Shown: positions 34,377 to 45,700 of the stretch, one piece after another | Numbering within the stretch: position 1 is the first letter of the stretch | How the letters are laid out: each line of letters opens with the position of its first letter | Assembly: GCF_014898055.3 (NCBI RefSeq) | Contig: NW_023601433.1 | Location: 20,263,641-20,327,640, forward strand | DNA from: Talpa occidentalis | Lineage: Eukaryota; Chordata; Mammalia; Eulipotyphla; Talpidae | DNA: 64,000 nt | Reading direction: 5' to 3' | Notes under the pieces: model-generated | Databases searched by the model: none | What the model was told of the DNA's origin: nothing | What the model saw: only the letters and a program-made list of their open reading frames with translations | Translations under genes and position numbers: made by a program

Positions 34377-37035
34377 ATCCAGCCTGCAACTCTGTGTCTT
34401 TTTATTGAAGAGTTTAGTCCATTTGCATGTAGAGTTAATATTGATATGTTGGAGCATCTGTATTTGCCATTGTGTTTGTCTTTCCTTTGATTTTATTTAT
34501 TTATTCTTTTAATAGCTTTTTTTTTGGCCTTCTTTCATTGTTTTTCGTCCCTCTGAGGTTCTGGCTTTAGGACTCCTTGTAGTATTTTTTGGAGTGGGGT
34601 TTAGTCATAATGAAATTCCAGAGTTTCTGTTTGTCTGGGAAGGTCCTTATTCTTTCTTCATAGAGGAAGGAGAGCTTTGCAGGATAGAGTATTCTTGGTT
34701 GGCATCTGTTTTCTTGGAGTCAGTTGACTATGTCCCTCCACTTTCTCCTTGCCCGTAGTGTTTCTTCGGAGAAGTCTGATGTCAGTCTGATAGGTTTTCC
34801 TTTGAATGTTATCTGTTTCTTCCCTCTTGTCAGCTTCATTATTTTTTCCTTGTCCTGGATTCTTGGGAGCTTTACTATTATGTGTCTTGCTGTATTTTTC
34901 CTTTCGTCGTGGAAGTTTGGTGTTCTTCTTGCTTCTTGTATGTCTATTTTCAGTCCCTTCTTCACGTTTGGGAAGTTCTCTTCAATTATCTCCTTGAATA
35001 TTTTCTCTGTTCCTACATCTCTCTCTCCTCTCCTTCTGGGATTCCTATAACTCTTATGTTTCCTTTCCTCATGGAGTCGGATAGTTCCTAAAGTCATTCT
35101 TCAGGCTTTGTCCTTCGTACTTCTCTTTACTTTTCTGTTTTGGTTCTTTTTATTTCTGTGTCTTCAAGAGTACATATTTGTTCTTCCATTTCTTCTATTC
35201 TGCTTTCATTGCTTTTCCCAGAGTTCTTTAGCGCCTCCATTAATTCTTTGATCTCCTGCATTTCTTTTACTTCCCTCTTTTGGGATTCAATTTCATTCTT
35301 CTGAGCATTATTTTCCTTAATTTCTTCCATCAGTTTTTTTCATCATGGCAGTTTTAAGTTCTTTTTCTGGAAGGCTCAGAAGTTCTTCCAATTCACCACA
35401 GTTGCAAGCTGGTGGGTGGGTTTTTTTTTGTGTGTGTGTGTGCTGTGTCTTTTTTCTGAGGCGATGCTACTTTGCTTGTAGTTTTTCTTTTCCCTGCTGC
35501 CTGTCTTCTAATTTGCCTTATGCATTGGGACACTGTGCTGCTGTTACTAGCTGGCATGTTTTTGGTGTGTTCTTTTGGGAGTTTCAGAAAGTGGCAATCC
35601 AAACGAGTCAAAAACTGTTATGCCAGAATTCTAGTGAGGCAGTGGTACTGTGAGTTTGTTAATGATCACTGTCAAAGAATCTCTCCTCCTGTGTTTAGTT
35701 ACAAAGGTGCGTCTTAAAGTCCCACAGACTTCCCTGGAGGTGGGGCAACTGGATTGCACTCTGAGTTCCAAATCTCTGGATCCTCCTTTGGGCGCTGACT
35801 TCCTGCCAGGTGGGACCATGCTTGTTGGGTCCTTCAGCTCACCTCTGACTGCACAGGGAACCTTCTCTCTCTGGCTCCACGGGGAGCTGCCTGCCAGATT
35901 CAAGCAGTTTTTATTGAAGAAAGGTCCCTGTTCTAAAATGGCACTTTGGAGACAGGCACACTCTTCTGCATACCCATTCTGCCCTGGCTGTGGGTGCCCA
36001 CTCCCACTCTGGGCTCAGACTGCTGGTCAGAAGGGGCCTGGCTTGGGCGAACTTCCCAGTTCACCTCTGACTCCTCTGGGAGCCTTCTGCCCCTTTCAAA
36101 TAGTCTTTGCTGAAGAAAGGTCTCTATTCTATGGGGTGTTGATGATTTTTTTCTGGTCGCTAGGTGGCACCAGAGATCTCTCCTAGTGTCCTTGGGGAGC
36201 TGTTTTTTTTCCTCCGTGGGACAGGGGAAGAGAGTGGGAGTAGTGGGGAAAGCCTCAACTGCTTTGGGGTGCTGTGTCTGCCTTTTGCCCCACCATCGTG
36301 GGGATCTCATGACCCGAATTTTGTGCCCTGGGTCTCAGTTCCAAAGCCCTCAGGTCCAGGACGCGGGCTGTATTTAGCCCAGTTCAGTGTCCACAGAAAT
36401 GGCGCCATTTGCACCCTGCTCCCTTTCCGGGCGCCTGGTTTCTGATTACTCAGTGAGGGACGATAACCTTAGAGAGGGGCCCTGTGAGTGTCCGAGCAAG
36501 CCTAGGTTGCAGGCGCGGGGACCTGGGCAGCCGCGATCCACGAATCCTTTCTAAGGGCACTGCTTTTCCAAACAAGCTTACCGACTGGCCTGGGGCTGTT
36601 TGTAGGTCTCCAGGAGTCTTCGTTTTTCTCTATTGGCACTTGGAGCCATTCGCTTACCTCCATGGTGAATCCTGCAGGGATCTCCACAGCTCCAGTACAC
36701 GGGGTGTGGTGGCTGAAATAGTTCCTTTCCACTCACAGTCCCTCTTGATGCATAGTTTGTTCTTCTTGGTTGTTTTAGTCTTTTTGTATTTATTCTCATT
36801 TCTGTTGATCGGAGAGTGCTGAATTTGTGGGTAGGGGAGGGTAGCAGGGATCTGAGCTTTCCTCCCTTCTAGTTCTCTTTGATGGTAACTTTATTCTTCG
36901 GGTAGTTTGCTGGAGTCGTCCGTTTATCTTTGTTTCCCAGTTCATACTGGGACCTGCCGCTTTTCCTCCTTATTAACTTTTTTAATGGGAGATCTTACTT
37001 GCAGCGTTTCCTTGCCACCATGTTGATCCGCCCCT
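34377..37035 (-). mobile_element. LINE-1 5' part, ORF1 remnant and 5' UTR, copy 2
   Basis: Duplicate of 9545-12195. The ORF1 pieces at 35097-34720 and 35330-35127 remain out of frame with each other as in copy 1. Confidence 0.85.
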
Positions 37036-37070
37036 CTGAAGAACAGGATTTAAGCATCTTTCCTTTTTTA

Positions 37071-37328
37071 TTTAAGATTTATTTTTTTATTTATACAAGC
37101 ACTGGGTACAGTCAGCAGTGCAGGAGGGTGAAAAAATTCAACAGACCCAGAGGTGGGAGCAGTACAGGCAGACTGATGAAACACACAGCTGAGATGACAG
37201 AGGGTGGGGCAGGAGAGGTCTGCACGCCATATGGGACCCTCACTGGTGGCTGGGGATCTAAACGGTGCTGCAGTGACTCCAGACAGATTCAAGCCCAGCA
37301 CTCAACTGCAGCGACACCAGGGAGCCCC
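37071..37328 (-). mobile_element. tRNA-derived SINE, copy 2
   Basis: Duplicate of 12231-12490, again separating the L1 5' end from the satellite. Confidence 0.8.
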
Positions 37329-37757
37329 TCCCCTTTCCTATTTTTAAGGATTAAAGGTCTAGAATCCGTGGTTGGGGGGTCAAGGGCCCCCTGCACCCAA
37401 GGGGGTAAGGGCCCTAAGCCCCCTAGGGGGACCAGGGATATCTAGCCCGTTGGGGAAACGGGGCCCTATGCCCCATAGGGGACACCTGCACCAAACCCAT
37501 GAACTAACACATCCAGGGGCAAGCCCCGCACCCGAACACGCCCTAGACGGAGGGGCGGGGTCACTGTCAGGGGAGGGCACCCTTGTAAGCCTCGGACAAG
37601 CGGCAACCGCGGCCTCTTCCAAAACTGCAGGCGGACAGGCCGGCGCAAAAGCCCCGGGCAAGCCAGGACCACTCAAAGGGGAAGCGGCCTCACCTGGCCC
37701 AGCAGGGCTGATGAGCTCCAGGTTCCGCCGCCGAACAGACTGACCCGCCCACCCGTC

Positions 37758-40443
37758 TGCGCATGCGCAAAGGTGCAGTTCTCAAGGCCGCCGACAGGTG
37801 GCGCTGGTGAGTGGGGGGTGGTTCGGGGACCCTCAGCCCCCTTGGGGGTAGGGGAACTCTACCCCCATGGGGAATCGGGACCCTCTTCCCCCTCGGGGGA
37901 ATGGCAAATATTCCTCCCCGGGCACACCTGCACCCGCCTCCTGCGCTCACAGCCCCAGAGCCCGGCCGTGCGCCCGAACACGCCCTAGACGGAAGGGCGG
38001 GGTCATTGTCAGGGGAGGGCACCCCCTGTAAGCCACGGACAAGCGGCGACCACGGCCTCTTCCAAAACTGCAGGCGGACAGGACGCGCGGAAAAGCCCCG
38101 GGCAAGCCAGCAACAATCAAAGGGGAAACGGCCTCACCTGACCCAGCATCGCTGATGAGGTCCAGGCGCCGCCCCCGGCTGGAGCCTAACCCCGCCCACC
38201 GACTGCGCATGCACAAAGGTGCAGTTCCCCGGGCCGCCGGTAGGGGGCACTGGCAAGCGGGGGTGTGGTTCGGACACCCTCAGCCACATGAGCGTAGGGG
38301 CACCTCAACCCAAATGGGGAATCGGGACCCTCTTCCCCCTCGGGGCAATGGCAAATCTTCCTCCCGGGGCACACCTGCACCCTCCTCATGCATTCACAGC
38401 CCCAGAGCCAGGCCGTGCGCCCGAACACGCCCTAGACGGAGGGGCGGGGTCACTGTCAGGTGAGGGCACCCCCTGTAAGCCACGGACAAGCGGCGACCAC
38501 GGCCTCTTCCAAAACTGCAGGCGGACAGGCCGGCGCAAAAGCCCCGGGCAAGCCAAGACCACTCAAAGGGGAAGCGGCCTCACCTGAACCAGCAGGGCTG
38601 ATGAGCTCCAGGCTCCGCCCCCGACCAGAGCCTGACCCCGCCCACCCGTCTGCGCATGTGCAAAGGTGCAGTTCACAAGGCCGCCGACAGGGGGCGCTGG
38701 TGAGCGGGGGGTGGTTCGGGGACCCTCAGCCCCCTTGGGGATAGGGGAACTCTAACCCCATGGGGAATCGGGACCCTCTTCCCCTCGGGGGAATGGCAAA
38801 TCTTCCTCCCGGGGCACATCTGCACCCTCCTCCTGCACTCACAGCCCCAGAGCCAGGCCGTGCGCCTGAACACACCCTAAACGGAGGGGCGGGGTCACTG
38901 TCAGGGGCTGGCACCCCCTGTAAGCCACGGACAAGCGGCGACAGCGGCCTCTTCCAAAACTGCAGGCGGACAGGCCGGCGCAGAAATGCCCCGGGCAAGC
39001 CAGCAACACTCAAAGGGGAAGCGTACTAACCTGCCCAGCAGGGCTGATGAGGTCCAGGCTCCGCCCCCGGCTGGAGCCTAACTGCGCCCACCGACTGCGC
39101 ATGCGCAAAGGTGCAGTTCCCCGGGCCGCCAGTAGGGGGCACTGGCGAGCGGGGGTGTGGTTCGCGGACCCTCAGCCCCCTTGGGCGTAGGGGCACCTAA
39201 ACGCCCATGGGCAATCGGGACCCTCCTCCCCCTCAGGGGAACGGTCAATCTTCCCCCTCGGAGACACCTGCACCCTCCTCTAGCACTCACACTCCCAGGG
39301 GCCGGCCGAGCGCCAGAACACGCCCTAGACGGAGGGGCGGGTCTCTGTCAGGGGAGGGCACCCCCTGTAAGCCACGGACAAGCGGCGACCGCGGCCTCGT
39401 CCAAAACTGCAGGCCGACAGGCCGGCGCAGAAAGCCCGGGCAAGCCAGGACCATTCAAAGTGGAAGCGGCCTCACCTGGCCCAGCAGGGCTGATGAGCTC
39501 CAGTCTCCGCCCCCGACCAGAGCCTGACCCCGCCCACCCGTCTGCGCATGCGCAAAGGTGCAGTTCTCAAGGCCACCGGGAGGGGGCACTGGTGAGCGCG
39601 GGGGTGGTTCAGGGACACTCAGCCCCATTGGGGATAGGGGTACTCTACCCCCATTGGGAATCGGACACTCTTCCCCCTCGGGGGAATGGCAAATCTTCCT
39701 CCCGGGGCACACCTGCACCCTCCTCCTGCACTCATAGCCCCAGAGCCCGGACTAGCCCCCGAAAACGCCCTAGACGGAGGGGCGGGGTCACTGTCAGGGG
39801 AGGGCATCCCCTGTAAGCCACGGACAAGCGGCGACCGCGGCCTCTTCCAAAACTGCAGGCGGACAGGCCGCGCGGAAAAGCCCCGGGCAAGCCAGCAACA
39901 CTCAAGGGGAAGCGGCCTCACCTGACCCAGCAGGGCGATGAGGTCCTGGCGATGCCCCCGGCCAGAGCCTGACCCCACCCACTCGTCTGCGCATGCGCAA
40001 AGGTGCAGTACTCAAGGCCGCCTGCAGGGGGAGATGGTGAGCGGGAATTGTTTCAGGTACCCTCAGCCCACTTGGGGGTAGGGAACTCTACCCCCAGTGG
40101 AATCGGGACCCTCTCCCCCCTCGGGGCAATGGCATATCTTCCTCCCATGGCACACCTGCACCCTCCTCCTGCACTCACAGCCCCAGATCCCGGCCGTGCG
40201 CTCGAACATGCCCTAGACGGAGGGGCGAGGTCACTGTCAGAGGAGGGCACCCCCTGTAAGCCACGGACAAGCGTCGACCGCGGCCTCGTCCAAAACTGCC
40301 GGCGGACAGGCCGGCGCGGAAATGCCCCGGGCAAGCCAGCAACACTCAAAGGGGAAGCAGCCTCACCTGCCCAGCGGGGCTGATGAGGTCCAGGCTCCGC
40401 CTCCGGCTGGTGCCTAACTCCGCCCTCCGACTGCGCATGCGCA
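37758..40443. promoter_or_regulatory. NRF1-type palindromes, second array
   Basis: Exact TGCGCATGCGCA at 37758-37769, 39096-39107, 39543-39554, 39988-39999 and 40432-40443. These are the NRF1-consensus copies nearest the 5S unit. They are spaced at one- or three-unit distances, because some units carry the CATGCACA or CATGTGCA variant instead. Confidence 0.55.
37791..39599 (+). promoter_or_regulatory. CTCF-like motifs, forward, second array
   Basis: Boxes at 37791-37804 (12/14, with GG-T-GGC), 38237-38250 (13/14), 38684-38697 (12/14), 39129-39142 (14/14, CCAGTAGGGGGCAC) and 39586-39599 (12/14). All read left to right toward the 5S unit. Confidence 0.6.
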
Positions 40444-40806
40444 CAGATGCAGTTCCCAGAGCCGCCGGTAGGGGCAGCTGGCGAGCGGGGTTGTGGTTCG
40501 GGGACACTCAGCCCCCTTGGGCATACCGGCACCTAAAGGCCCATGGGGAACGGGGACCCACTTCCCCTCGGGGGAACAGTCTATCTTCCCCCAAGGGGAC
40601 ACCTGCACCCTCCTCTAGCACTCACACCCCCAGGGGCAAGCCCCGCGCCCGAAACGCCCTAGACGGAAGGGCGGAGTCTCGGTCAGGGGAGCTGGCCCTG
40701 TGTTGTGTGTGCATGTGAGTAGGTGTGTGTCAAGCGGGCAAGCGCGTGGATGCTGCGTCTTGGTGGCGGCAGGAACCCCGCCCCCGCAGAGGAGCAGGTG
40801 CACTGA

Positions 40807-40821
40807 GGGGGGGGGGGGGGG
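40807..40821. repeat. G homopolymer run
   Basis: Fifteen consecutive G. The same place in the partial second unit (about 42472-42478) has seven. Length here may be unreliable in the assembly. Confidence 0.8.
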
Positions 40822-41252
40822 TGGGCGTCGTGGTCAGCCGGGCTGGCAGGCAGGGGCCCAGGCAGGAGGGGCCCGGGGCCTGTGGGAGTGGGTGGAGCCC
40901 CGGCGCAGGCCAGGGGCAGAGGCCCCGGGGTCCGGCGGAAGGCCGACAGCAAAGGGCCCAGGGGCCGAGGGGCCGAGGGCCATCTCGCCGGCGATGCCCC
41001 GGCCGGCCTGCCGAGACCGAAGGCGAGAGACAGGGGTGTGGGCACACACGGAGGCGAGCCCAAGACCCCGACGAAGACGACCACGACCACGGGGCGGACG
41101 CACTGAAGGCAGCCAGGATGGAGTCGGCCTTCCCACCCGGGAAGCCAAAGGTCAACAGGCCCCCAAGGGCAGGGGCCGGCAGCCCCTCCCCGAGAGCCAG
41201 TCCCGGGGGCCAGTGCGTCGGAGGCCAGGCAAGGCAGGGGCTGCGGACCGCA

Positions 41253-41390
41253 AAAGCCTACAGCACCCGTTATTCCCAGGCGGTCTCCCATCCAAGGACT
41301 AACCAGGCCCGACCCTGCTTAGCTTCCGAGATCACTTAGCTTCCGAGATCAGACGAGATCAGGCACGTTCAGGGTGGTATGGCCATAGAC
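41253..41390 (-). rRNA. 5S rRNA gene, variant with 17-bp duplication
   Basis: Read on the minus strand from 41390, the sequence follows vertebrate 5S rRNA from GTCTATGGCC to GCTGTAGGCTTTT, with a four-T run at 41255-41252 as a polymerase III terminator. The normal gene is about 121 bp and this one is 138, because 17 bp (CTTAGCTTCCGAGATCA on plus) are tandemly duplicated at 41318-41334 and 41335-41351. That repeats gene positions about 40-56, just ahead of and partly into box A. An intact box A, intermediate element and box C follow in normal order. I also see about five substitutions against the mammalian consensus, mostly C-to-T at CpG. The extra bases would disturb the loop A/helix region of the rRNA, so this is probably a pseudogene or variant, though the promoter looks usable. 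Confidence 0.9.
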
Positions 41391-41410
41391 ACCAGCAGCC
41401 AGCACGGCGC

Positions 41411-41422
41411 TCCCCAAGAACC
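41411..41422 (-). promoter_or_regulatory. D-box-like upstream element of the 5S gene
   Basis: On the minus strand GGTTCTTGGGGA lies at -32 to -21 from the 5S start. The human 5S gene has the D box GGCTCTTGGGGC at the same distance, and it boosts transcription there. Ten of 12 positions agree. Keeping this element argues for descent from a functional rDNA unit. Confidence 0.7.
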
Positions 41423-41952
41423 CGCTGCCCGCATCCCCAGCACGGCTGGGAGCCCGGGGTGCCACGAGCCGCTCCCCTGGCGCGCAACCAACACCGGCCC
41501 CCGCGCGGCCCCGCAAGGCCCCGCAAGGCCCGGCCCAGCCAACCTCTGCCAGCCAACACCTCCACTGCCAAACCACACGCGGCCCCCAGGGCGCTGCGGC
41601 AGGCGCTGGCTTGGGGAACGCTTCCCTGGGTTAGGCATCCCTGAGACCAGCTCGCCCCCACCTGGCCACCATGCCTCTGCCTCTGCCCCAGGGTTGGCAG
41701 AGCAGGAGGAGACCCCAGCTGTGAAGGCCCCAGGCCACGCCCCAACCCCAGCCCGCCCTGAGCCCCCACACAAACAGCTGCCTGCTGGGTCTTCTCCCCC
41801 ACGGCACCCCCCGGGCTGCCTCGCACCGCCCCCTCCCTTCCCTTTCCCTCCCCTTCCCTCCCTGGGGACCTCAGGCTAACTGGAGCTCCAGCCCGGCCCC
41901 CATGGGCCCCAGCCTGATGGGGGCCTGGGGCCTGGCGCGCGGGGCAGGCTCG

Positions 41953-41964
41953 GCCGCCATCTTG
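41953..41964 (-). promoter_or_regulatory. YY1-type motif in the 5S spacer
   Basis: CAAGATGGCGGC on the minus strand is a full match to the classic YY1 core, about 565 bp upstream of the 5S start. The surroundings are CpG-rich. Function is unknown. Confidence 0.45.
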
Positions 41965-42380
41965 AATCCTGGGGCCTGGCGGCCCCCGCCAGCCCGCAGG
42001 TGTTTGGGCGCCCGCCCGCAGTACCCACGGGCGTCCCGGGTACCCGGGTCGACCCCAGCAGGGCCACGGGGGCTGGCGTCCGCTGGCTGGGGACAGGCGT
42101 GCCCTGGGCCAGGCGACCCCAGGCCGACGAGGAGGGGGCCGCTTGTAGCGGCGGCGGCCAGCGTCCATTCGGCCCTGCGGGGCCGCTGGCCGAGTCGGGG
42201 ATGCGCGCCTGCCGGCGCCTGGGCTGTCAGAGGCCGAGTAGCGAGGCGGGCCACGCCAGCCTGTGGAGGCAGGGTGGGTGCCGAGCTGTCCGCCAGCTCC
42301 AAGGCCCGGGGTGCTGGGCTGCGCCGGCCGCCCGCCCCGAGCGGGCCCTATGTGTGTGTGGGTGTGTGTGTGCATGCGGG

Positions 42381-42700
42381 CCTGTGTTGTGTGTGCGCCC
42401 GCGGGCAAGCGCGTGGATGCTGCGTCTTGGGGGCGGGGGACCCCGCCCCCGCAGAGGAGCAGGTGCACTGAGGGGGGGTGTGGGCGTCGTGGTCAGCCGG
42501 GCTGGCAGGCAGGGCCCAGGCAGGAGGGCCCGGGGCCTGTGGGAGTGGGTGGAGCCCCGGCGCAGGCCAGCGGCAGAGGCCCCGGGGTCCGGCGGAAGGC
42601 CGACAGCAAAGGGCCCAGGGGCCGAGGGGCCGAGGGCCATCTCGCCGGCGATGCCCCGGCCGGCCTGCCGAGACCGAAGGCGGGAGACAGGGGTGTGGGC
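42381..42700 (-). repeat. Truncated second 5S rDNA spacer unit
   Basis: Repeats 40697-41043 closely, including CGCAGAGGAGCAGGTGCAC and the segment ending CAGGGGTGTGGGC. It then switches at 42700 into inverted satellite before reaching a second 5S gene. The (TG)n and G-run lengths differ between the two copies. Confidence 0.85.
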
Positions 42701-45700
42701 AGCTTTGGAGGAGGCCGAGGTCGCAGCCAGGCCGAGGCATACAGGGGGTACCCTCAATGACGGTGACCCCGCCCCTCCGTCTATGGCGTCCTCGGCGCAC
42801 TGTCAGCTCCTCGGGGTGTGAGTGCGGAGGAGGTTGCAGGTGTCCCCCGAGGGGCAGAGCGACCCATGGCCAAAACGGGCTTGCGGTCCCTGCACCTTGC
42901 AGGGGGCCTTGGACTCTATACCGCCGTGGTTGGAGAGGTCCCCCTACCCTCTTGGGGCTGAGGGTCCCCGAACCCCAACACCCCCCTCGCCAGCGCTCCC
43001 TAGCGGCGGGTCTGTGAAGTGCACCTTTGCACAGGCAGAGTCCGGCGGGCGGGGTCAGGCTCTGGCCCGGGGCGGGGCCTGACGCTCATCAGCGCTGCCT
43101 GGCCAGGTGAGGACTCTTCCCCTTTGAGTGCTGCTGGGTTGCCAGGGGCGTTCCGCACCGAACTGTCTGCCTGCAGTTTTGGAGGGGGCCGCGGACGCAC
43201 ACAGTCCGAGGCTTGCAGGGCTTGCCCTCCCGGACGGTGACCCCTCCACTCCGTCTAGGGCGTCTTCAGGCGCAAGGCCTGCCCCTGGGGTTGTGAGTGC
43301 CAGAGGAGGCTGCAGTTGTGCCCCGGGGGAAGGTTTACCGGTCCCCAAGTGGGTAGCTTGTCTACTTCACCCATGGGGAAACGTCCCCTTTCCCCATGGT
43401 GTGGGGTCACCCTGCCCCCTTGGGACTGAGGGTGCCCATTGCCCTCAACGGCCCCCCCCCTCCCCCGGCGGCTCTATGAATTGCACCTGTGCTCAGGCAG
43501 AGTCCGGTGGGCGGGGTCAGGCTCCGGCCGGGGGCGGAGCCTGGGGCTCAGCAGCGCTGCTGAGCCAGCTGAGGACGCTTCCCCTTTGAGTGGTGCAGGG
43601 TTGCTAAGGGCTTTCCCCGCCGGCCTGTATGCCTGCCGTTTTGGAGGACGCCGCGGGCGCCTTCTGTCTGTGGCTTGCAAGGGGTGGCCCTCCCTGACGG
43701 TGACCCCTCCCCTCTTCTAGGGCGTCTTCGGGCGCAAGGCCTGCCCCTGGGGTTGTGAGTGCCAGAGGAGGCTGCAGTTGTGCCCCGGGGGAAGGTTTAC
43801 CGGTCCCCAAGTGGGAAGCTGGTCTACTTCACCCATGGGGAAACGTCCCCTTTCCCCATGTGTGGGGTCACCCTGCCCCTTGGGACTGAGGGTGCCCATT
43901 GCCCTCACCAGCCCCCCCCTCCCCGGCGGCTCTATGAAGTGCACCTGTGCTCAGGCAGAGTCCGGTGGGGGGTCAGGCTCCGGCCGGGGGCGGAGCCTGG
44001 GGCTCAGCAGCGCTGCTGAGCCAGCTGAGGACGCTTCCCCTTTGAGTGTTGCTGGGTTGCTAAGGGCTTTGCCCATCGGCCTGTATGCCAGCCGTTTTGG
44101 AGGACGCCGCGGGCGCCTTCTGTCTGTGGCTTGCAAGGGGTGGCCATCCCTGACGGTGACCCCGCCCCTTCGTCTAGGGCGTCTAGGTGCACACGTCCTG
44201 CCCCTGGGTTTCTGAGTCCTAGAGGAGGGTGCAGGTGTGCCCCGGGAGGAAGATTTACCGATCCCCAAAGGGGAAGAGGGTCCCGATTCCCTCGGGGTGG
44301 AGGTTCCCCTACCCCTACCCCCGTGGGGGCTGAGGGTCCCGAACCCCCTCGCCCGCGCCCCCTAGCGGCGGCCCTGTGAACTGCACCTGTGCTCAGGCAG
44401 AGTGCGGTGGGCGGGGTCAGGCTCCGGTCAGGGGCGGAGCCTGAGGATCATCAGCGCTGCCTGGCCAGGTGAGGACTCTTCCCCTTTGAGTGCTGCCGGG
44501 TTGCCCGGGCCTTTCCCCGCCGACCTGTCTGCCTGCAGCTTTGGAGGAGGCCGCGGTCGCAGCCAGGCCGAGGCATACCGGGGGTACCCTCCCAGATGGT
44601 GATCCTGCCCCTCCGTCTATGGCGTCCTCGGCGCACTGTCAGCCCCTCGGGGTGTGAGTGCGGAGGAGGTTGCAGGTGTCCCCGAGGGGGAGGGCCCCAT
44701 GGCCAAAACGGGCTTGCGGTCCCTGCACTTTGCAGGGGGCCTTGGACTCTGTACCGCCGTGGTTGGAGAGGTCCCCCTACCCTCTTGGGGCTGAGGGTCC
44801 CCGAACCCCAACCCCCCTCGCCAGCGCCCCCTAGCGGCGGGTCTGTGAAGTGCACCTTTGCACAGGCAGAGTCCGGCGGGCGGGGTCAGGCTCCGGCCCG
44901 GGGCGGGGCCTGAGGCTCATCAGCGCTGCCTGGCCAGGTGAGGACTCTTCCCCTTTGAGTGCTGCTGGGTTGCCAGGGGCGTTCCGCACCGAACTGTCTG
45001 CCTGCAGTTTTGGAGGGGGCCGCGGACGCACACAGTCCGAGGCTTGCAGGGCTTGCCCTCCCTGACGGTGACCCCTCGCCTCCGTCCAGGGCGTCTTCGG
45101 CGCAAGGCCTGCCCCTGGGGTTGTGAGTGCCAGAGGAGGCTGCAGTTGTGCCCCGGGGGAAGGTTTACGGGTCCCCAAGTGGGAAGCTGGTCTACTTCAC
45201 CCATGGGGAAACGTCCCCTTTACCCATGGTGTGGGGTCACCCTGCCCCCTTGGGACTGAGGGTGCCCATTGCCCTCACCGGCCCCCCCCTCCGCCGGCGT
45301 CTCTATGAAGTGCACCTATGCTCAGGCAGAGTCCGGTGGGTGGGGTCAGGCTCCGGCCCCGGGCGGAGCCTGGGGCTCAGCAGCGCTGCTGAGCCAGCTG
45401 AGGACTCTTCCCCTTTGAGTGGTGCTGGGTTGCTAAGGGCTTTCCCCGCCGGCCTGTATGCCTGCCGTTTTGGAGGACGCCGCGGGCGCCTTCTGTCTGT
45501 GGCTTGCAATGGGTGGCCCTCCCTGACGGTGACCCCGCCCCTTCGTCTAGGGCGTCTAGGGGCACACGTCCTGCCCCTGGGTTTCTGAGTCCTAGAGGAG
45601 GGTGCAGGTGTGCCCCGGGAGGAAGATTTACCGATCCCCAAAGGGGGAAGAGGGTCCCGATTCCCTCGGGGTGGAGGTTCCCCTACCCCCTACCCCCGTG

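Larger units (their letters stand above)
23577..37371. repeat. Large duplication, copy 2
   Basis: Second copy of 1891-12532. Differences by inspection: it contains 25225-27563 (2339 bp with an old L1 and a SINE) where copy 1 reads straight through, and it contains an 821-bp LTR with target-site duplication at 30328-31148 where copy 1 has the empty site. Otherwise only scattered substitutions and small indels are seen. The LTR and the empty site show at least one structural change after the copies separated. Confidence 0.9.
37372..40696 (+). repeat. GC-rich tandem satellite, left arm next to the 5S unit
   Basis: About seven to eight units of the same subfamily as 12533-16000. The CTCF-like box is at 37791, 38237, 38684, 39129 and 39586, with degraded versions near 40030 and 40464. 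Compared with the first array, single units are absent: the unit around 12957 and, by sequence type, the unit around 14746 have no counterpart, as unequal exchange would give. The array stops abruptly at about 40696, where the 5S spacer begins. Confidence 0.9.
40697..42380 (-). repeat. 5S rDNA spacer unit (complete)
   Basis: CCTGTGTTGTGTGTG starts at 40697 and recurs at 42381, giving a 1684-bp period. The unit holds the 5S gene on the minus strand, a GC-rich spacer with a 15-base G run at 40807-40821, a (TG)n stretch before 42381, and a YY1-type motif. A gene embedded in its own repeated spacer, rather than flanked by an A tail and target-site duplication, indicates a piece of a genuine 5S rDNA tandem array and not a retroposed 5S pseudogene. 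Confidence 0.8.

Noticed and set aside
41253..41390. Retroposed 5S pseudogene
   Set aside because: There is no A tail or flanking direct repeat. The gene lies in tandemly repeated spacer with a D-box-like element at the expected distance.
41359..42468. 369-codon minus-strand open frame over the 5S spacer
   Set aside because: It overlaps opposite-strand frames of similar length in GC-rich spacer and is of low complexity. It is explained by composition.
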